Source of the DNA: Sulfurovum sp.
Lineage (GTDB): Bacteria > Campylobacterota > Campylobacteria > Campylobacterales > Sulfurovaceae
Reading direction: 5' to 3'
Length of the DNA stretch: 64,000 bases
Assembly (NCBI GenBank): GCA_027049035.1
Contig: JALTVI010000026.1
Span: 20,966 to 84,965 of the forward strand
Below the pieces are notes generated by a model that was given only the letters and a program-made list of their open reading frames with translations, was not told the origin of the DNA and searched no databases. The position numbers were made by a program, and so were the translations under genes. This document shows, piece after piece, positions 17,095 to 23,594 of this stretch (the first letter of the stretch is position 1; every line of letters starts with the position of its first letter).

Positions 17095-17982
17095 TCAATC
17101 CTTGCCTCTGTAAAATCTTCTTTGCTCTCTGCGGTCTTTCCAGTTTCTGTATGCTCTAAACGGTGCGGATGCTTGAGCGCCGGCTGAACCCGGAAGATGC
17201 TCGATCGATGCACCTGCCAACTGCTGCGCAATTTCTCTAGCCATCAAAACTGCCAAGCCCAAAAAAATTGTGAGGATCGCGATCTCAATGCTTTGTGCAA
17301 AAATATTGGATGATGACACCTGAGCCTTTGCCGTATCGATCACCTGCCGATAGCTTCCATCCAGAGCGTTTAAAAAAACACCGACTATCAAAACAGTCAG
17401 AGTATTTGCAATGATCAGTTTCATCCAGTTTGAAAAGATCTCTTTGAACCAACTGTATAAACTGCTGTAGAGCATAATAGGTGAGATCATAATCAGGACT
17501 TTAAGCATGAGTGTTGTACTTGCCATGATCCATACAGTCAGTACAGAAAAGACAACAAACCCAGCCATGAGAATAATGGCAGATGCATACCCCTCTATCG
17601 GCACCATAGAGTGATCCATGTCTATCATTCTTCCTGAAACATCAAAAGTCTTTTTCAGAAGTTCATCCATTCTAGTAAAAAGTGATGTGCTGCCGCTTGC
17701 CCAGGAATTCATCCCGTCTATTGCATTGGATATAAGAGAGATCCATGCAGGATTAAACACGACTGCCACCACAGCCATTTTGAGTGCTGCATCAAAGATG
17801 AGACCTTTGAGCGGATCTTCGCTCTTTCCTGCAAGGATCAAATACCCACGGAACATCACCCAGGCGACGATATATGCGTAGATGATATCTTCAAGTGCAT
17901 TTACCTGTGGCTGCACCGCTACGGCTGTAAGATGAGAGACAAGTACATTGATTTTTTCCTCGATCAGTTTGAAAATCATCAT
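17095..17982 (-). CDS. virB6: VirB6/TrbL-family type IV secretion membrane protein
   Basis: A 295-residue polytopic inner-membrane protein with about six hydrophobic segments (for example YAYIVAWVMFRGYLILAG, IILMAGFVVFSVLTVWIM, VLIMISPIMLYSSLY), an intervening periplasmic loop and a charged cytoplasmic tail (NWKDRREQRRFYRGKD). VirB6 lines the translocation path of conjugation machines. It overlaps the EexN gene by 4 bp (ATGA). Finding it without VirB4, VirB8, VirB9 or VirB10 suggests it replaces a subunit in a helper-encoded apparatus. Confidence 0.82.
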   Translation of the reverse strand: MMIFKLIEEKINVLVSHLTAVAVQPQVNALEDIIYAYIVAWVMFRGYLILAGKSEDPLKGLIFDAALKMAVVAVVFNPAWISLISNAIDGMNSWASGSTSLFTRMDELLKKTFDVSGRMIDMDHSMVPIEGYASAIILMAGFVVFSVLTVWIMASTTLMLKVLIMISPIMLYSSLYSWFKEIFSNWMKLIIANTLTVLIVGVFLNALDGSYRQVIDTAKAQVSSSNIFAQSIEIAILTIFLGLAVLMAREIAQQLAGASIEHLPGSAGAQASAPFRAYRNWKDRREQRRFYRGKD

Positions 17983-18251
17983 TTGCCCCAGTCGGTATAT
18001 TTGTACCGTTTAGATTGGAGTTCTGCTTTATTCGCATTCGAGCAATCTATTTGATCAATTTTTGTCATCTTTGTGAGGTATCGACACTCTTTTAATCGCG
18101 CCGCTCTAAGATCCTTATGGTCAAGGTAGTATTGAACTGTTTTGAAAGAGGCAGCCTCTTTGACTGTCTCTTTAATTTCTTGCTTTGTGTCATTACCGCA
18201 GCCGGTGAGTGCCAGTAACAGAGTAGTAGTGAGTAGTGTCATGTGTCTCAT
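17979..18251 (-). CDS. EexN-like entry-exclusion lipoprotein
   Basis: A 90-residue lipoprotein: signal with lipobox LTGC (Cys about residue 18) and a mature part with YYLDHKDLRAARLKEC ... DCSNANKAE. The His/Cys/Cys/Ala spacing is that of the EexN family, which blocks redundant conjugation into cells that already hold the element. Its start overlaps the VirB5-like stop as TGATG, and its stop overlaps virB6. The C-terminus, SKRYKYTDWGK, almost repeats that of the VirB5-like protein encoded upstream. Confidence 0.75.
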   Translation of the reverse strand: MRHMTLLTTTLLLALTGCGNDTKQEIKETVKEAASFKTVQYYLDHKDLRAARLKECRYLTKMTKIDQIDCSNANKAELQSKRYKYTDWGK

Positions 18252-18964
18252 CAATTCCCCCAATTTGTGTATTTGTAGCGTTTGGATCTCATGATCTGCT
18301 CACTTTGCCTCTGATCAACCCGTGCTTTGGATCTGTTCTGTGCTTCCATCATTTCAACCTGAGTCTTGATGATCTCCAGCTGTGCCAGCTGCATCTGAAT
18401 TGCATTTGCAACATCGGCAGATTGTTTGATATCTTCACTGTGTGCTCTTTTGTCAGAGAGCTGCTGCAAGTTCTGCATGATCCGCTTGAGCTTTTGTGTC
18501 GTGTGTTGGTAGGTAGCGATCTCCTGCACATTTCGCACCATTTCGCTTTTGCAGATCCTCTTTTGATCGTCGTTCATGTAGTCGTAGTTACAATCGTCAA
18601 AAAGATTGTATTGATCAAAGAGACGCTTTGCGTATGCTCCAATCTGAGACCTGGGATGATCTACAATGTCGTTAGTAAGATCCATGAAGTCCAGGGAGTA
18701 GTTATCCATGAACTCCATGAGCTGCTGCATTTCCTGTTGAAATGAGATGATATCTCTGATCCCTGTTTTGGCAAGCAGCTCATCACGGTAGTTTTGGAGT
18801 GTGTGTGTCCATCGTTCCGCCTGCTTCGCGTACTCTGCTACCGCTTTGGCTGTCTGTGTCGGGTCAAAAACGATATCACCTACTCCAAAGAGTGCAAAGG
18901 ATGAAGTAGTCATTACAGATACCGCAGCGATGGAGATTCCGATTTTTTTGAGTGTGTGTGTCAT
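18251..18964 (-). CDS. VirB5/TrbJ-like type IV secretion protein
   Basis: A 237-residue exported protein: signal peptide (about 1-24, ending SFA), GVGDIVFDPTQTAKAV as in the TrbJ/VirB5 family, then long helices with two cysteines (DDCNYDYMNDDQKRICKSE). VirB5 proteins are minor pilins at the pilus tip that contact the recipient. The last residues SKRYKYTNWGN match the end of the EexN-like protein. It overlaps genes on both sides (ATGA and TGATG), consistent with coupled translation. Confidence 0.75.
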   Translation of the reverse strand: MTHTLKKIGISIAAVSVMTTSSFALFGVGDIVFDPTQTAKAVAEYAKQAERWTHTLQNYRDELLAKTGIRDIISFQQEMQQLMEFMDNYSLDFMDLTNDIVDHPRSQIGAYAKRLFDQYNLFDDCNYDYMNDDQKRICKSEMVRNVQEIATYQHTTQKLKRIMQNLQQLSDKRAHSEDIKQSADVANAIQMQLAQLEIIKTQVEMMEAQNRSKARVDQRQSEQIMRSKRYKYTNWGN

Positions 18965-19251
18965 GTGTTATCCTTTGTGTATATGTTGATGATTCTTTCT
19001 GCTTCTGCTACCAAACGCTCCTGATTAGCCATAAGATCCTCAATAACATTTTCAAGTGCTCTGATTTCGTTTGTTGTTTTGGTACCTCCTTCTAGTTGTT
19101 TTAAACGATTTAAGAGCTTTTTAGGCAAATGGCTATCCTCACCTATGCCTAACAGCTCTATGAGCTTACTTTCGCTAATTCTGAGCCAATACGCAGCAGC
19201 TATCGTATTGCCGCCACACTGCTCTTGAACAAACCGCTCTATACTTTGCAT
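18961..19251 (-). CDS. small helical protein in the transfer operon, unknown function
   Basis: 96 residues. The ATG at 19251 is preceded by AAAGGAG; codons further upstream lack an RBS and overlap the preceding gene. Residues 10-45 (NTIAAAYWLRISESKLIELLG) look like a DNA-binding helix pair, followed by a coiled-coil-like C-terminus (ENVIEDLMANQERLVAEAERI). I do not recognise a family. The stop overlaps the VirB5-like start by 4 bp. Confidence 0.6.
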   Translation of the reverse strand: MQSIERFVQEQCGGNTIAAAYWLRISESKLIELLGIGEDSHLPKKLLNRLKQLEGGTKTTNEIRALENVIEDLMANQERLVAEAERIINIYTKDNT

Positions 19252-19252
19252 T

Positions 19253-19408
19253 CTATTTCTCCTTTTGTTTGTATTCATACTGGGCATATATGATCATTCC
19301 TGCTCCGATCAGGGTGATCAAAGGCTCTACCGATTCAAACCCCACAATGCTCTCTACAATCAGCCATGCACCAATAAAAGCCTGTATATAAGACTCAAGA
19401 TGTTTCAT
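19253..19408 (-). CDS. 51-residue small membrane protein
   Basis: ATG 19408 to TAG 19253-19255 encodes a protein with two hydrophobic stretches (YIQAFIGAWLIVESIVGF and VEPLITLIGAGMIIYAQY) and a lysine-rich end. Its ATG overlaps the stop of the preceding gene as ATGA, and the next gene starts 2 bp after its stop, so it fits the coupled gene chain. It could be a small inner-membrane transfer component such as a VirB3-like or pilin-like protein; similarity is too weak to say. Confidence 0.55.
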   Translation of the reverse strand: MKHLESYIQAFIGAWLIVESIVGFESVEPLITLIGAGMIIYAQYEYKQKEK

Positions 19409-19719
19409 TTTGGCTGGTTCCGTTTGTGAAAGTCATCAAAAAACTCTTCCTCATTGTCATAGTCCCTGATACTTTTTTGGCGGATCTTGACATCTTGCAG
19501 TATCTCGATACAAAGTTGATGCTTCGCTGCAAATGCTTCAAGCCGATCACGAAATGTTTTAGTCACAAACCTGTCAGCCAAACACAGATGCCAACAGCTC
19601 AGACTATGATCGAAGATCCAACACCCTTTAAACGCTTTGTTTTGCGGCTTTAGTTTTTTGATCTCTTCTTTGATCCAGTAGGTTTCAGGCTGTTTGCAGC
19701 CAAGGTATATGTTGTGCAT
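19405..19719 (-). CDS. hypothetical protein in the transfer operon
   Basis: 104 residues starting at ATG 19719, chosen because AGGAGG lies 5 bases upstream; a GTG two codons earlier overlaps that RBS. Features include IYLGCKQPETYWIKEEIKKL and CWIFDHSLSCWHLC. It may be a small nucleic-acid-binding or metal-binding protein, but I do not recognise it. It overlaps the 51-residue membrane protein by 4 bp. Confidence 0.55.
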   Translation of the reverse strand: MHNIYLGCKQPETYWIKEEIKKLKPQNKAFKGCWIFDHSLSCWHLCLADRFVTKTFRDRLEAFAAKHQLCIEILQDVKIRQKSIRDYDNEEEFFDDFHKRNQPK

Positions 19720-19728
19720 GATCACCTC

Positions 19729-20574
19729 CTATGCGGACTTTTGCTTTTGTTGAGACTTTTGATGAATCCACAGATAAAGATCTTTTTTGGCATAGCCGTA
19801 GTCATCCGTACCGTCATCGAAAAAGAGATGCAGGTGGCTGCCGATATCTACCACACGGTTAATTTGCTTATTTCCCAGTGAATACCCGACTAACTGCGTA
19901 TAGTCAAACTCCTCTATCTTCTTTTTCGCCTCTTCCTTTTCCTTTTGATCGAAATATTCGGATCTCCAGGTTAAAAAAGCAGCTTTGGCATCACGGTTGC
20001 CTGCACGGATTCTCTTGCGCATACTTGCTTTGTATGCCGGTGGATTTTTTGCAGATGAGGAGTATTCATCAAGCCATTTTGAAAAAAGCGGATCGTTTTC
20101 TATCTCTGTGTCTATCTCTAACTCTGTCTCTTTCTCTGTGTCTGTGTCTGTCGTTACAAAATCGTTACTCTTTGTTACTTGCGCGTTACAATGTAACGAT
20201 CTGACCTCTTTTTTCTGTCTGTGTTTCCTTACTCTTGCAGCCGAATCGGTTTCAGAGCCGGTCATTTCCCGTACTTGAGGAATGTCGTAGGTTTCCGGAT
20301 CTATCTCCTGGATTAGATGCATTGATCGCATATAGATCAAAGTCGCTTCTACATTTTTGTCATCCTCATCCATCTTGAGTGCAAGCTCCTGCGATAAGGT
20401 TTGCTCTATCCCCTCGTACACCAAAACCCCGTCTGACTTCACCGTAAGCAGCATAAGTTTCAGCAAGATCACCGTATAGGTATCTCCTCCTGCAATGCGA
20501 CGAAGTTTTTTAATTCGGGGATCAGCGAAGAAGTCTTCTTTCAGTTTGAGCCAGTAGTAGCGTTTTGCTGCCAT
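19729..20574 (-). CDS. phage replisome organiser / replication initiation-like protein
   Basis: A 281-residue protein whose N-terminus (MAAKRYYWLKLKEDFFADPR, IKKLRRIAGGDTYTVILLKLMLL, GVLVYEGIE) matches the phage replisome-organiser N-terminal domain, a winged helix that binds origin DNA. An acidic Thr/Glu-rich linker (about 152-172) leads to a basic C-terminal region. ATG 20574 is chosen because the domain starts exactly there. It suggests that the excised element can replicate, or that plasmid-like maintenance once existed. Confidence 0.72.
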   Translation of the reverse strand: MAAKRYYWLKLKEDFFADPRIKKLRRIAGGDTYTVILLKLMLLTVKSDGVLVYEGIEQTLSQELALKMDEDDKNVEATLIYMRSMHLIQEIDPETYDIPQVREMTGSETDSAARVRKHRQKKEVRSLHCNAQVTKSNDFVTTDTDTEKETELEIDTEIENDPLFSKWLDEYSSSAKNPPAYKASMRKRIRAGNRDAKAAFLTWRSEYFDQKEKEEAKKKIEEFDYTQLVGYSLGNKQINRVVDIGSHLHLFFDDGTDDYGYAKKDLYLWIHQKSQQKQKSA

Positions 20575-20584
20575 GACAGACCCC

Positions 20585-20803
20585 TTAGATTTCATCTGCG
20601 AGGACACGGGCAAGATCCGGTACAGGGAAAAGTACTCGTCTCCGTTCCTTTTTTGCCACTTTCGCAAGATCGCAGCCTCTTTTTAATTGCCGATCCAAAG
20701 TTGGGATAGATAACCCCAGCAATGTGCAAACCTCTTTTTTACCGACATAGAGCCTGCCGGGGTACATCTCCATGATCATCTCTTTTGCTTCTTGATATGT
20801 CAC
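20585..20803 (-). CDS. AlpA/excisionase-like helix-turn-helix protein
   Basis: A 72-residue MerR-type helix-turn-helix protein: LYVGKKEVCTLLGLSIPTLDRQLKRG followed by RRRVLFPVPDLARVL. Such proteins act as excisionases or regulators of integrase and transfer genes. It is the first gene of the long minus-strand transfer operon and is divergent from the gene at 20941; the shared intergenic region holds an inverted repeat suitable as an operator. Confidence 0.7.
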   Translation of the reverse strand: MTYQEAKEMIMEMYPGRLYVGKKEVCTLLGLSIPTLDRQLKRGCDLAKVAKKERRRVLFPVPDLARVLADEI

Positions 20804-20940
20804 AATATATCCTTTCTATATTGAAATTATATTTCTAATTGTAATAATATTTTATTTAGACATCACTTAGGTGTCTGATATATTATTTCAAATAAAGCTA
20901 TCTTTCTATACAATCTGAAATAATATACCAAGGAAGCCAC
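20804..20940. promoter_or_regulatory. divergent promoter region with operator-like inverted repeat
   Basis: A very AT-rich 137-bp gap. TATATTATTTCA (20879-20890) and TGAAATAATATA (20916-20927) form a perfect 12-bp inverted repeat, and AGACATC/GGTGTCT (about 20858-20876) a second imperfect one. This is the likely switch between the leftward transfer operon and the rightward gene pair. Confidence 0.5.
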
Positions 20941-21465
20941 ATGTCTTTACAAGGAAAACATTTAGCAAAATTTTTAGGATTTACTATCCAAGGTGCTAAC
21001 AAATGGAAGAGAGAAAAAACAGAAAGACCTATTATTTTGTTCCTCGAAAAATACTTCACAGACGACGATCTGGAAGAATTTCTTACTACCGGTATGGTAA
21101 GCCGTCTGGAGAGTCAAAAGATCGATGATGATTTCAAAGGTCTCATCCTCGATGATCATATGCTGCACAATGTAAAATTTAAGCTGATGACCCTATCTGG
21201 CGGCACATTCAAAATGTTGGAAATTTTGCAAGATGCATTAAAAGACATTGATCCCAATGACGATGAGTTTACACTGGAGAACGCCAAACAACGCCTGATA
21301 GACCGGGTTTATGCTGTAGAAAAAAACAGTATATTTAAAACAAAGTCCAAAAAAGAGGGGGTTGCGCAGTGGATCAAGGATTATTTATCCAAAGCTGAAG
21401 TCTATGCTATGGTAAAATATCCACAATCAATCATTAAATTAACTTCACACAAGGAAAAAGAATGA
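20941..21465 (+). CDS. putative regulator of the island, unknown family
   Basis: 174 residues. The start (LQGKHLAKFLGFTIQGANKWKRE) resembles a Cro/CI-like helix-turn-helix, followed by an acidic helical region (DDDLEEFLTTG, KDIDPNDDEFTLENAKQRLID). It is divergent from the AlpA-like gene, so a repressor role is plausible. Its stop overlaps the next start (ATGA), which is translationally coupled to it. Confidence 0.55.
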   Translation: MSLQGKHLAKFLGFTIQGANKWKREKTERPIILFLEKYFTDDDLEEFLTTGMVSRLESQKIDDDFKGLILDDHMLHNVKFKLMTLSGGTFKMLEILQDALKDIDPNDDEFTLENAKQRLIDRVYAVEKNSIFKTKSKKEGVAQWIKDYLSKAEVYAMVKYPQSIIKLTSHKEKE

Positions 21466-22274
21466 AAATCAAAACAATCCTAACTGCTGCTGCACTCACC
21501 ATCATCTCTGCCAATGCCGGCTTTTTCGATCATGACAAAGCATACTATGACAAACATCCCGATGAGGCTCAATCCAAATTTAAACTATGCGAAAAGGGTA
21601 TAGTCACCGCACTAAAAAGCGGGGATATGGCTTTGGTGGAGAAATACGACAAAAATCCCGAATGCAAAGCCGCACGGATCTCCTACAAAGAACACCGCTC
21701 CAAGATCCGTAAAGCCAAGTATGAAGCAGAACGTAAAAAAAGAGAAGAAGAAAGAGCCAAAAAACAGGCTGTGTTTGATCAGGCATACAAAGAGTACCTT
21801 GCCAAACTTCAACCTCTGGAATTTGATGCTTATATGGCTGCCAAAAAGGAAGCTTGCGACAATGCACCGATCTTTGGTGATAACCTGTCCGTCCAGGATG
21901 CCAAGTGTAAAGCCTGGAAAGAACTCAAAAAAGAGAAAGAAAATGCTGCTATTGATGATATTATCAAACAGCATCCGGGAGATCAACTGATCACCTACGA
22001 AAAAAAGAGCTGCACAAACTATTCAAATCCAAACTGCCGCATTGCCCAAATTGCTTTAGACAAAGCTGTCAACGAACAAAAACAAAGATACCTTTCCGAT
22101 ATTGCTTCACTCAAAAAGGACTTCAATGACTGTCAAAAAAAATTCGCACCGCTTTACCTTCATAATAAATTCAATGAAGCATCCAAAATAGAAAACACTT
22201 TCAAGTGCAAAACCGCCAAAGAGGCAGCCATGCAAAAGTTTCATACATTCTCTTTGCTGCATCCAATCAAGTAG
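21462..22274 (+). CDS. periplasmic protein with four EexN-like cysteine motifs
   Basis: 270 residues with a signal peptide (about 1-19, ending ANA). The mature protein is highly charged and contains eight cysteines in four pairs: YYDKHPDEAQSKFKLC/NPECKAA, AAKKEAC/AKCKAW, KQHPGDQLITYEKKSC/NPNCRIA and FNDC/FKCKTAK. The first and third match the EexN pattern (HP, Cys 11-13 later, then xxCxxA). A helical lysine/glutamate segment (about 80-108) separates repeats 1 and 2. I infer tandem duplication of an exclusion-type domain; no characterised relative is known to me. Confidence 0.55.
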   Translation: MKIKTILTAAALTIISANAGFFDHDKAYYDKHPDEAQSKFKLCEKGIVTALKSGDMALVEKYDKNPECKAARISYKEHRSKIRKAKYEAERKKREEERAKKQAVFDQAYKEYLAKLQPLEFDAYMAAKKEACDNAPIFGDNLSVQDAKCKAWKELKKEKENAAIDDIIKQHPGDQLITYEKKSCTNYSNPNCRIAQIALDKAVNEQKQRYLSDIASLKKDFNDCQKKFAPLYLHNKFNEASKIENTFKCKTAKEAAMQKFHTFSLLHPIK

Positions 22275-22282
22275 AGGACACA

Positions 22283-22537
22283 GTGGATCAAAAAAGAGAG
22301 CTTGATATTGAAGCCATGTTTGAAGATCTACATGCTATTGAGGCAGATGACAATACTAAAGAGCTGCTACAAAATGGTATACCTGCCTATATCAAAGAGC
22401 CGGGGATGGCAGATGGCGTTATGATAAAACTTTATCCTGATAGCAGCAGAGAAGTTGTAAAGATTGATAAGAATTTTAATGAAATCATAATCTGGGAACA
22501 CACTCACAGCTCTTTAAGTGAAGCTCAAGCAACTTAA
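22283..22537 (+). CDS. small hypothetical acidic protein
   Basis: 84 residues from GTG 22283, preceded by AGAGGACAC. An in-frame ATG 26 codons earlier lies inside the preceding gene and has no RBS. The sequence (DIEAMFEDLHAIEADDN, GMADGVMIKLYPDSSREVVKID) looks like a small antidote or anti-restriction-sized protein, but I recognise no family. It ends the rightward operon. Confidence 0.5.
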   Translation: MDQKRELDIEAMFEDLHAIEADDNTKELLQNGIPAYIKEPGMADGVMIKLYPDSSREVVKIDKNFNEIIIWEHTHSSLSEAQAT

Positions 22538-22546
22538 TATTTGGCT

Positions 22547-22735
22547 AAGCTACATAACAATATAATGCCGTATAGGCTTTTCCTTTATGTAGCTTCAAAA
22601 TGAAAGATATATAGAGGAGTAGCAACAATAGCACTCCTAATCGAACAGTTTAACATATCATGGTTGTGTTTGCCGACACTGCACCATGGAACCTCAAAGC
22701 CTTGGTAGGATTTTCCTATCAGGGCTTTTTTTTTG
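22547..22735 (+). ncRNA. candidate structured noncoding RNA with terminator
   Basis: No gene is visible here, but inverted repeats follow one another: AAGCTACATAA (22547-22557) with TTATGTAGCTT (22585-22595), AGGAGT/ACTCCT (22615-22638), CATGGT/ACCATG (22659-22688) and the terminator at 22696. A TATAAT lies at 22561-22566 without a good -35. A transcript of about 120-160 bases is possible. It could also simply be the 3' end of the mRNA from 22283. Confidence 0.35.
22696..22734 (+). terminator. rho-independent terminator before the 5S gene
   Basis: AAAGCC plus TTGGTAGGA (22696-22710) pairs with TCCTATCAG plus GGCTT, with one G-U pair, and is followed by nine T. It lies only 8 bases before the 5S-like gene, so any 5S transcript must start within or read through it. 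Confidence 0.8.
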
Positions 22736-22742
22736 CCTTACT

Positions 22743-22860
22743 CATAGGTGTTTCTAGAGAAATGGTATATACCTGGTTCCATTCCGAACCCAGAAGTCAA
22801 GCATTTCATCGCCGATAATACTGCCCTTTTCAAGTGTGGGAATGTAGGTCAATGCCTATG
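22743..22860 (+). rRNA. orphan 5S rRNA gene or 5S-like RNA on the island
   Basis: A 118-base sequence with the 5S core CCATTCCGAACCCAGAAGTC, then GCCGATAATACTGCC and GTGGGAATGTAGGTC. Helix I forms between CATAGG (22743-22748) and CCTATG (22855-22860), helix II between GAAATG and CATTTC, and helix III between CTGG and CCAG, the last looking compensated relative to the usual CTG(A/T)/(T/A)CAG. Core bases fit an epsilonproteobacterial 5S, but no 16S or 23S gene is near. It could be functional 5S or a 5S mimic in a leader RNA. Confidence 0.8.
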
Positions 22861-22866
22861 TAGTAA

Positions 22867-22882
22867 CGTTCTCTAGAGAACG
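22867..22882. other. 16-bp perfect palindrome after the 5S gene
   Basis: CGTTCTCTAGAGAACG is self-complementary over 16 bases. It lies between the end of the 5S-like RNA and the RBS of the micropeptide, so it may be an operator, a processing hairpin or a dimer-binding site. Confidence 0.5.
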
Positions 22883-22896
22883 CAAAGGAGGCTTCC

Positions 22897-22986
22897 ATGG
22901 TTGCAAGCTATGACGTGTTAATTCTGTTCGGTTACACCATTCTCGCAGTTGGATATGCAATCAAGATTATTTCAATCTTGCTGTAA
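22897..22986 (+). CDS. 29-residue hydrophobic micropeptide downstream of the 5S gene
   Basis: ATG 22897 to TAA 22984-22986, with an excellent RBS AAAGGAGG at 22884-22891. It encodes a single membrane segment (ASYDVLILFGYTILAVGYAI, then KIISILL). Length and profile resemble holin-like or type I toxin peptides. No promoter separates it from the 5S-like RNA, so both may be on one transcript. A hairpin GAGACGGGGTG/CACCTCGTCTC follows at about 22997-23023. Confidence 0.5.
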   Translation: MVASYDVLILFGYTILAVGYAIKIISILL

Positions 22987-22996
22987 TCCTAAACGG

Positions 22997-23023
22997 GAGA
23001 CGGGGTGCGGCAACACCTCGTCT
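22997..23023 (+). terminator. hairpin after the 29-residue micropeptide
   Basis: GAGACGGGGTG, loop cggcaa, CACCTCGTCTC forms an 11-bp stem with one G-U pair. The following bases (TTCTGCTT) are only partly T-rich, so termination may be weak. Confidence 0.5.
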
Positions 23024-23048
23024 CTTCTGCTTATTCAATCCCACTAAA

Positions 23049-23070
23049 GGGAATTGAACCCGGTTCCCAA
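23049..23070. repeat. 22-bp direct repeat, copy 1 (T-arm-like)
   Basis: The 22 bases from GGGAATTGAACC to GGTTCCCAA recur exactly at 23868-23889. The complement contains GGGTTCAATTCCC, the T-arm sequence also found in tmRNA at 8583-8595, here inverted. The two copies bracket the right end of the island and the toxin-antitoxin pair. Confidence 0.7.
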
Positions 23071-23072
23071 GC

Positions 23073-23099
23073 TCAAGTGGTACACGAATTGGTACACGC
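23073..23099. promoter_or_regulatory. right arm-type site
   Basis: 24 of 27 bases match 8739-8765 in the same orientation, with two GGTACAC cores. Position near attR suggests an integrase or excisionase binding site. Confidence 0.55.
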
Positions 23100-23147
23100 T
23101 AAGAGGTATATAGCTTCAAAGTACGCTATAGCGATATAGTTCGGTAG

Positions 23148-23162
23148 CCGTCACCTCCACCA
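23148..23162 (+). other. right attachment site (attR)
   Basis: Exact copy of the last 15 bases of ssrA (CCGTCACCTCCACCA), preceded by different bases. It marks the right end of the island; the sequence after it would have adjoined tmRNA before insertion. Confidence 0.88.
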
Positions 23163-23268
23163 ATAACTTTTCCACCTTACCGACAGTTGCAGCCTTGGTT
23201 TATTTGAAGTATCCAGGCAAGTGTCCAATTTTCCCTGCAATAATCATAGCCTAAGACAGCAATAATGT

Positions 23269-23297
23269 TTGACAAAACACACACTGTGTGTTATAAT
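23269..23297 (+). promoter_or_regulatory. promoter and operator of the toxin-antitoxin operon
   Basis: TTGACA (23269-23274), 17 bases, TATAAT (23292-23297). The spacer holds a perfect inverted repeat AACACACA, c, TGTGTGTT (23276-23292), an ideal site for repression by the RelB-type antitoxin. Confidence 0.85.
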
Positions 23298-23324
23298 GGA
23301 ACCACATCTGCACAAAGGACTTGT

Positions 23325-23594
23325 ATGACTGCAACAGCAAATGAAAAGACGAGAACCAATGTATATCTCGATACTGAAATGAAAAAAAAAGCCCAGGAGA
23401 TCTTTAAGCAGTACGGCATGGGACTTAGTGACGCTTTCAATATCTTTCTCGCTCAGGCTGTCATGGAAAAAGGCATCCCATTTCAAATCAAAATACCCAG
23501 TGATGAGACCGCACAGGTGATCAAAGAAGCCAGAGAGGGCAAGAACATGACCAAAGTATCGCTTGACGAACTCAAAAAGGAAATCGGTGCTTGA
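23325..23594 (+). CDS. RelB/DinJ-family antitoxin
   Basis: 89 residues. The N-terminal half (RTNVYLDTEMKKKAQEIFKQ, GMGLSDAFNIFLAQAV) is the ribbon-helix-helix dimerisation and DNA-binding fold of RelB/DinJ; the C-terminal tail wraps the toxin. ATG 23325 has AAAGGA upstream and follows the promoter at the right distance; 20 further upstream codons in the same frame would overlap the promoter. It overlaps the toxin gene by 8 bp. Confidence 0.88.
   Translation: MTATANEKTRTNVYLDTEMKKKAQEIFKQYGMGLSDAFNIFLAQAVMEKGIPFQIKIPSDETAQVIKEAREGKNMTKVSLDELKKEIGA

Larger units (their letters stand above)
8608..23162 (+). mobile_element. 14.6-kb integrative mobilizable element in ssrA
   Basis: The segment between the two 15-bp copies of the tmRNA end carries an integrase at its left end, a MobF relaxase, an oriT-like region, three proteins related to type IV secretion or exclusion (VirB6, VirB5-like, EexN-like), a replisome-organiser protein, an AlpA-like regulator and cargo. 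Matching 27-base arm-like sequences lie near both ends. None of the chromosomal hairpin-heptamer elements was seen in it, consistent with recent arrival. Lack of VirB4, VirB8-11 and VirD4 indicates dependence on a helper conjugation system. Confidence 0.85.

Noticed and set aside
22743..22860. The 5S gene as the end of an rRNA operon
   Set aside because: A terminator lies 8 bases upstream and no 23S sequence is present; it is isolated.
23049..23070. T-arm-like sequence as a tRNA gene
   Set aside because: There is no acceptor, D-arm or anticodon stem around it; only the T-arm resemblance is visible.
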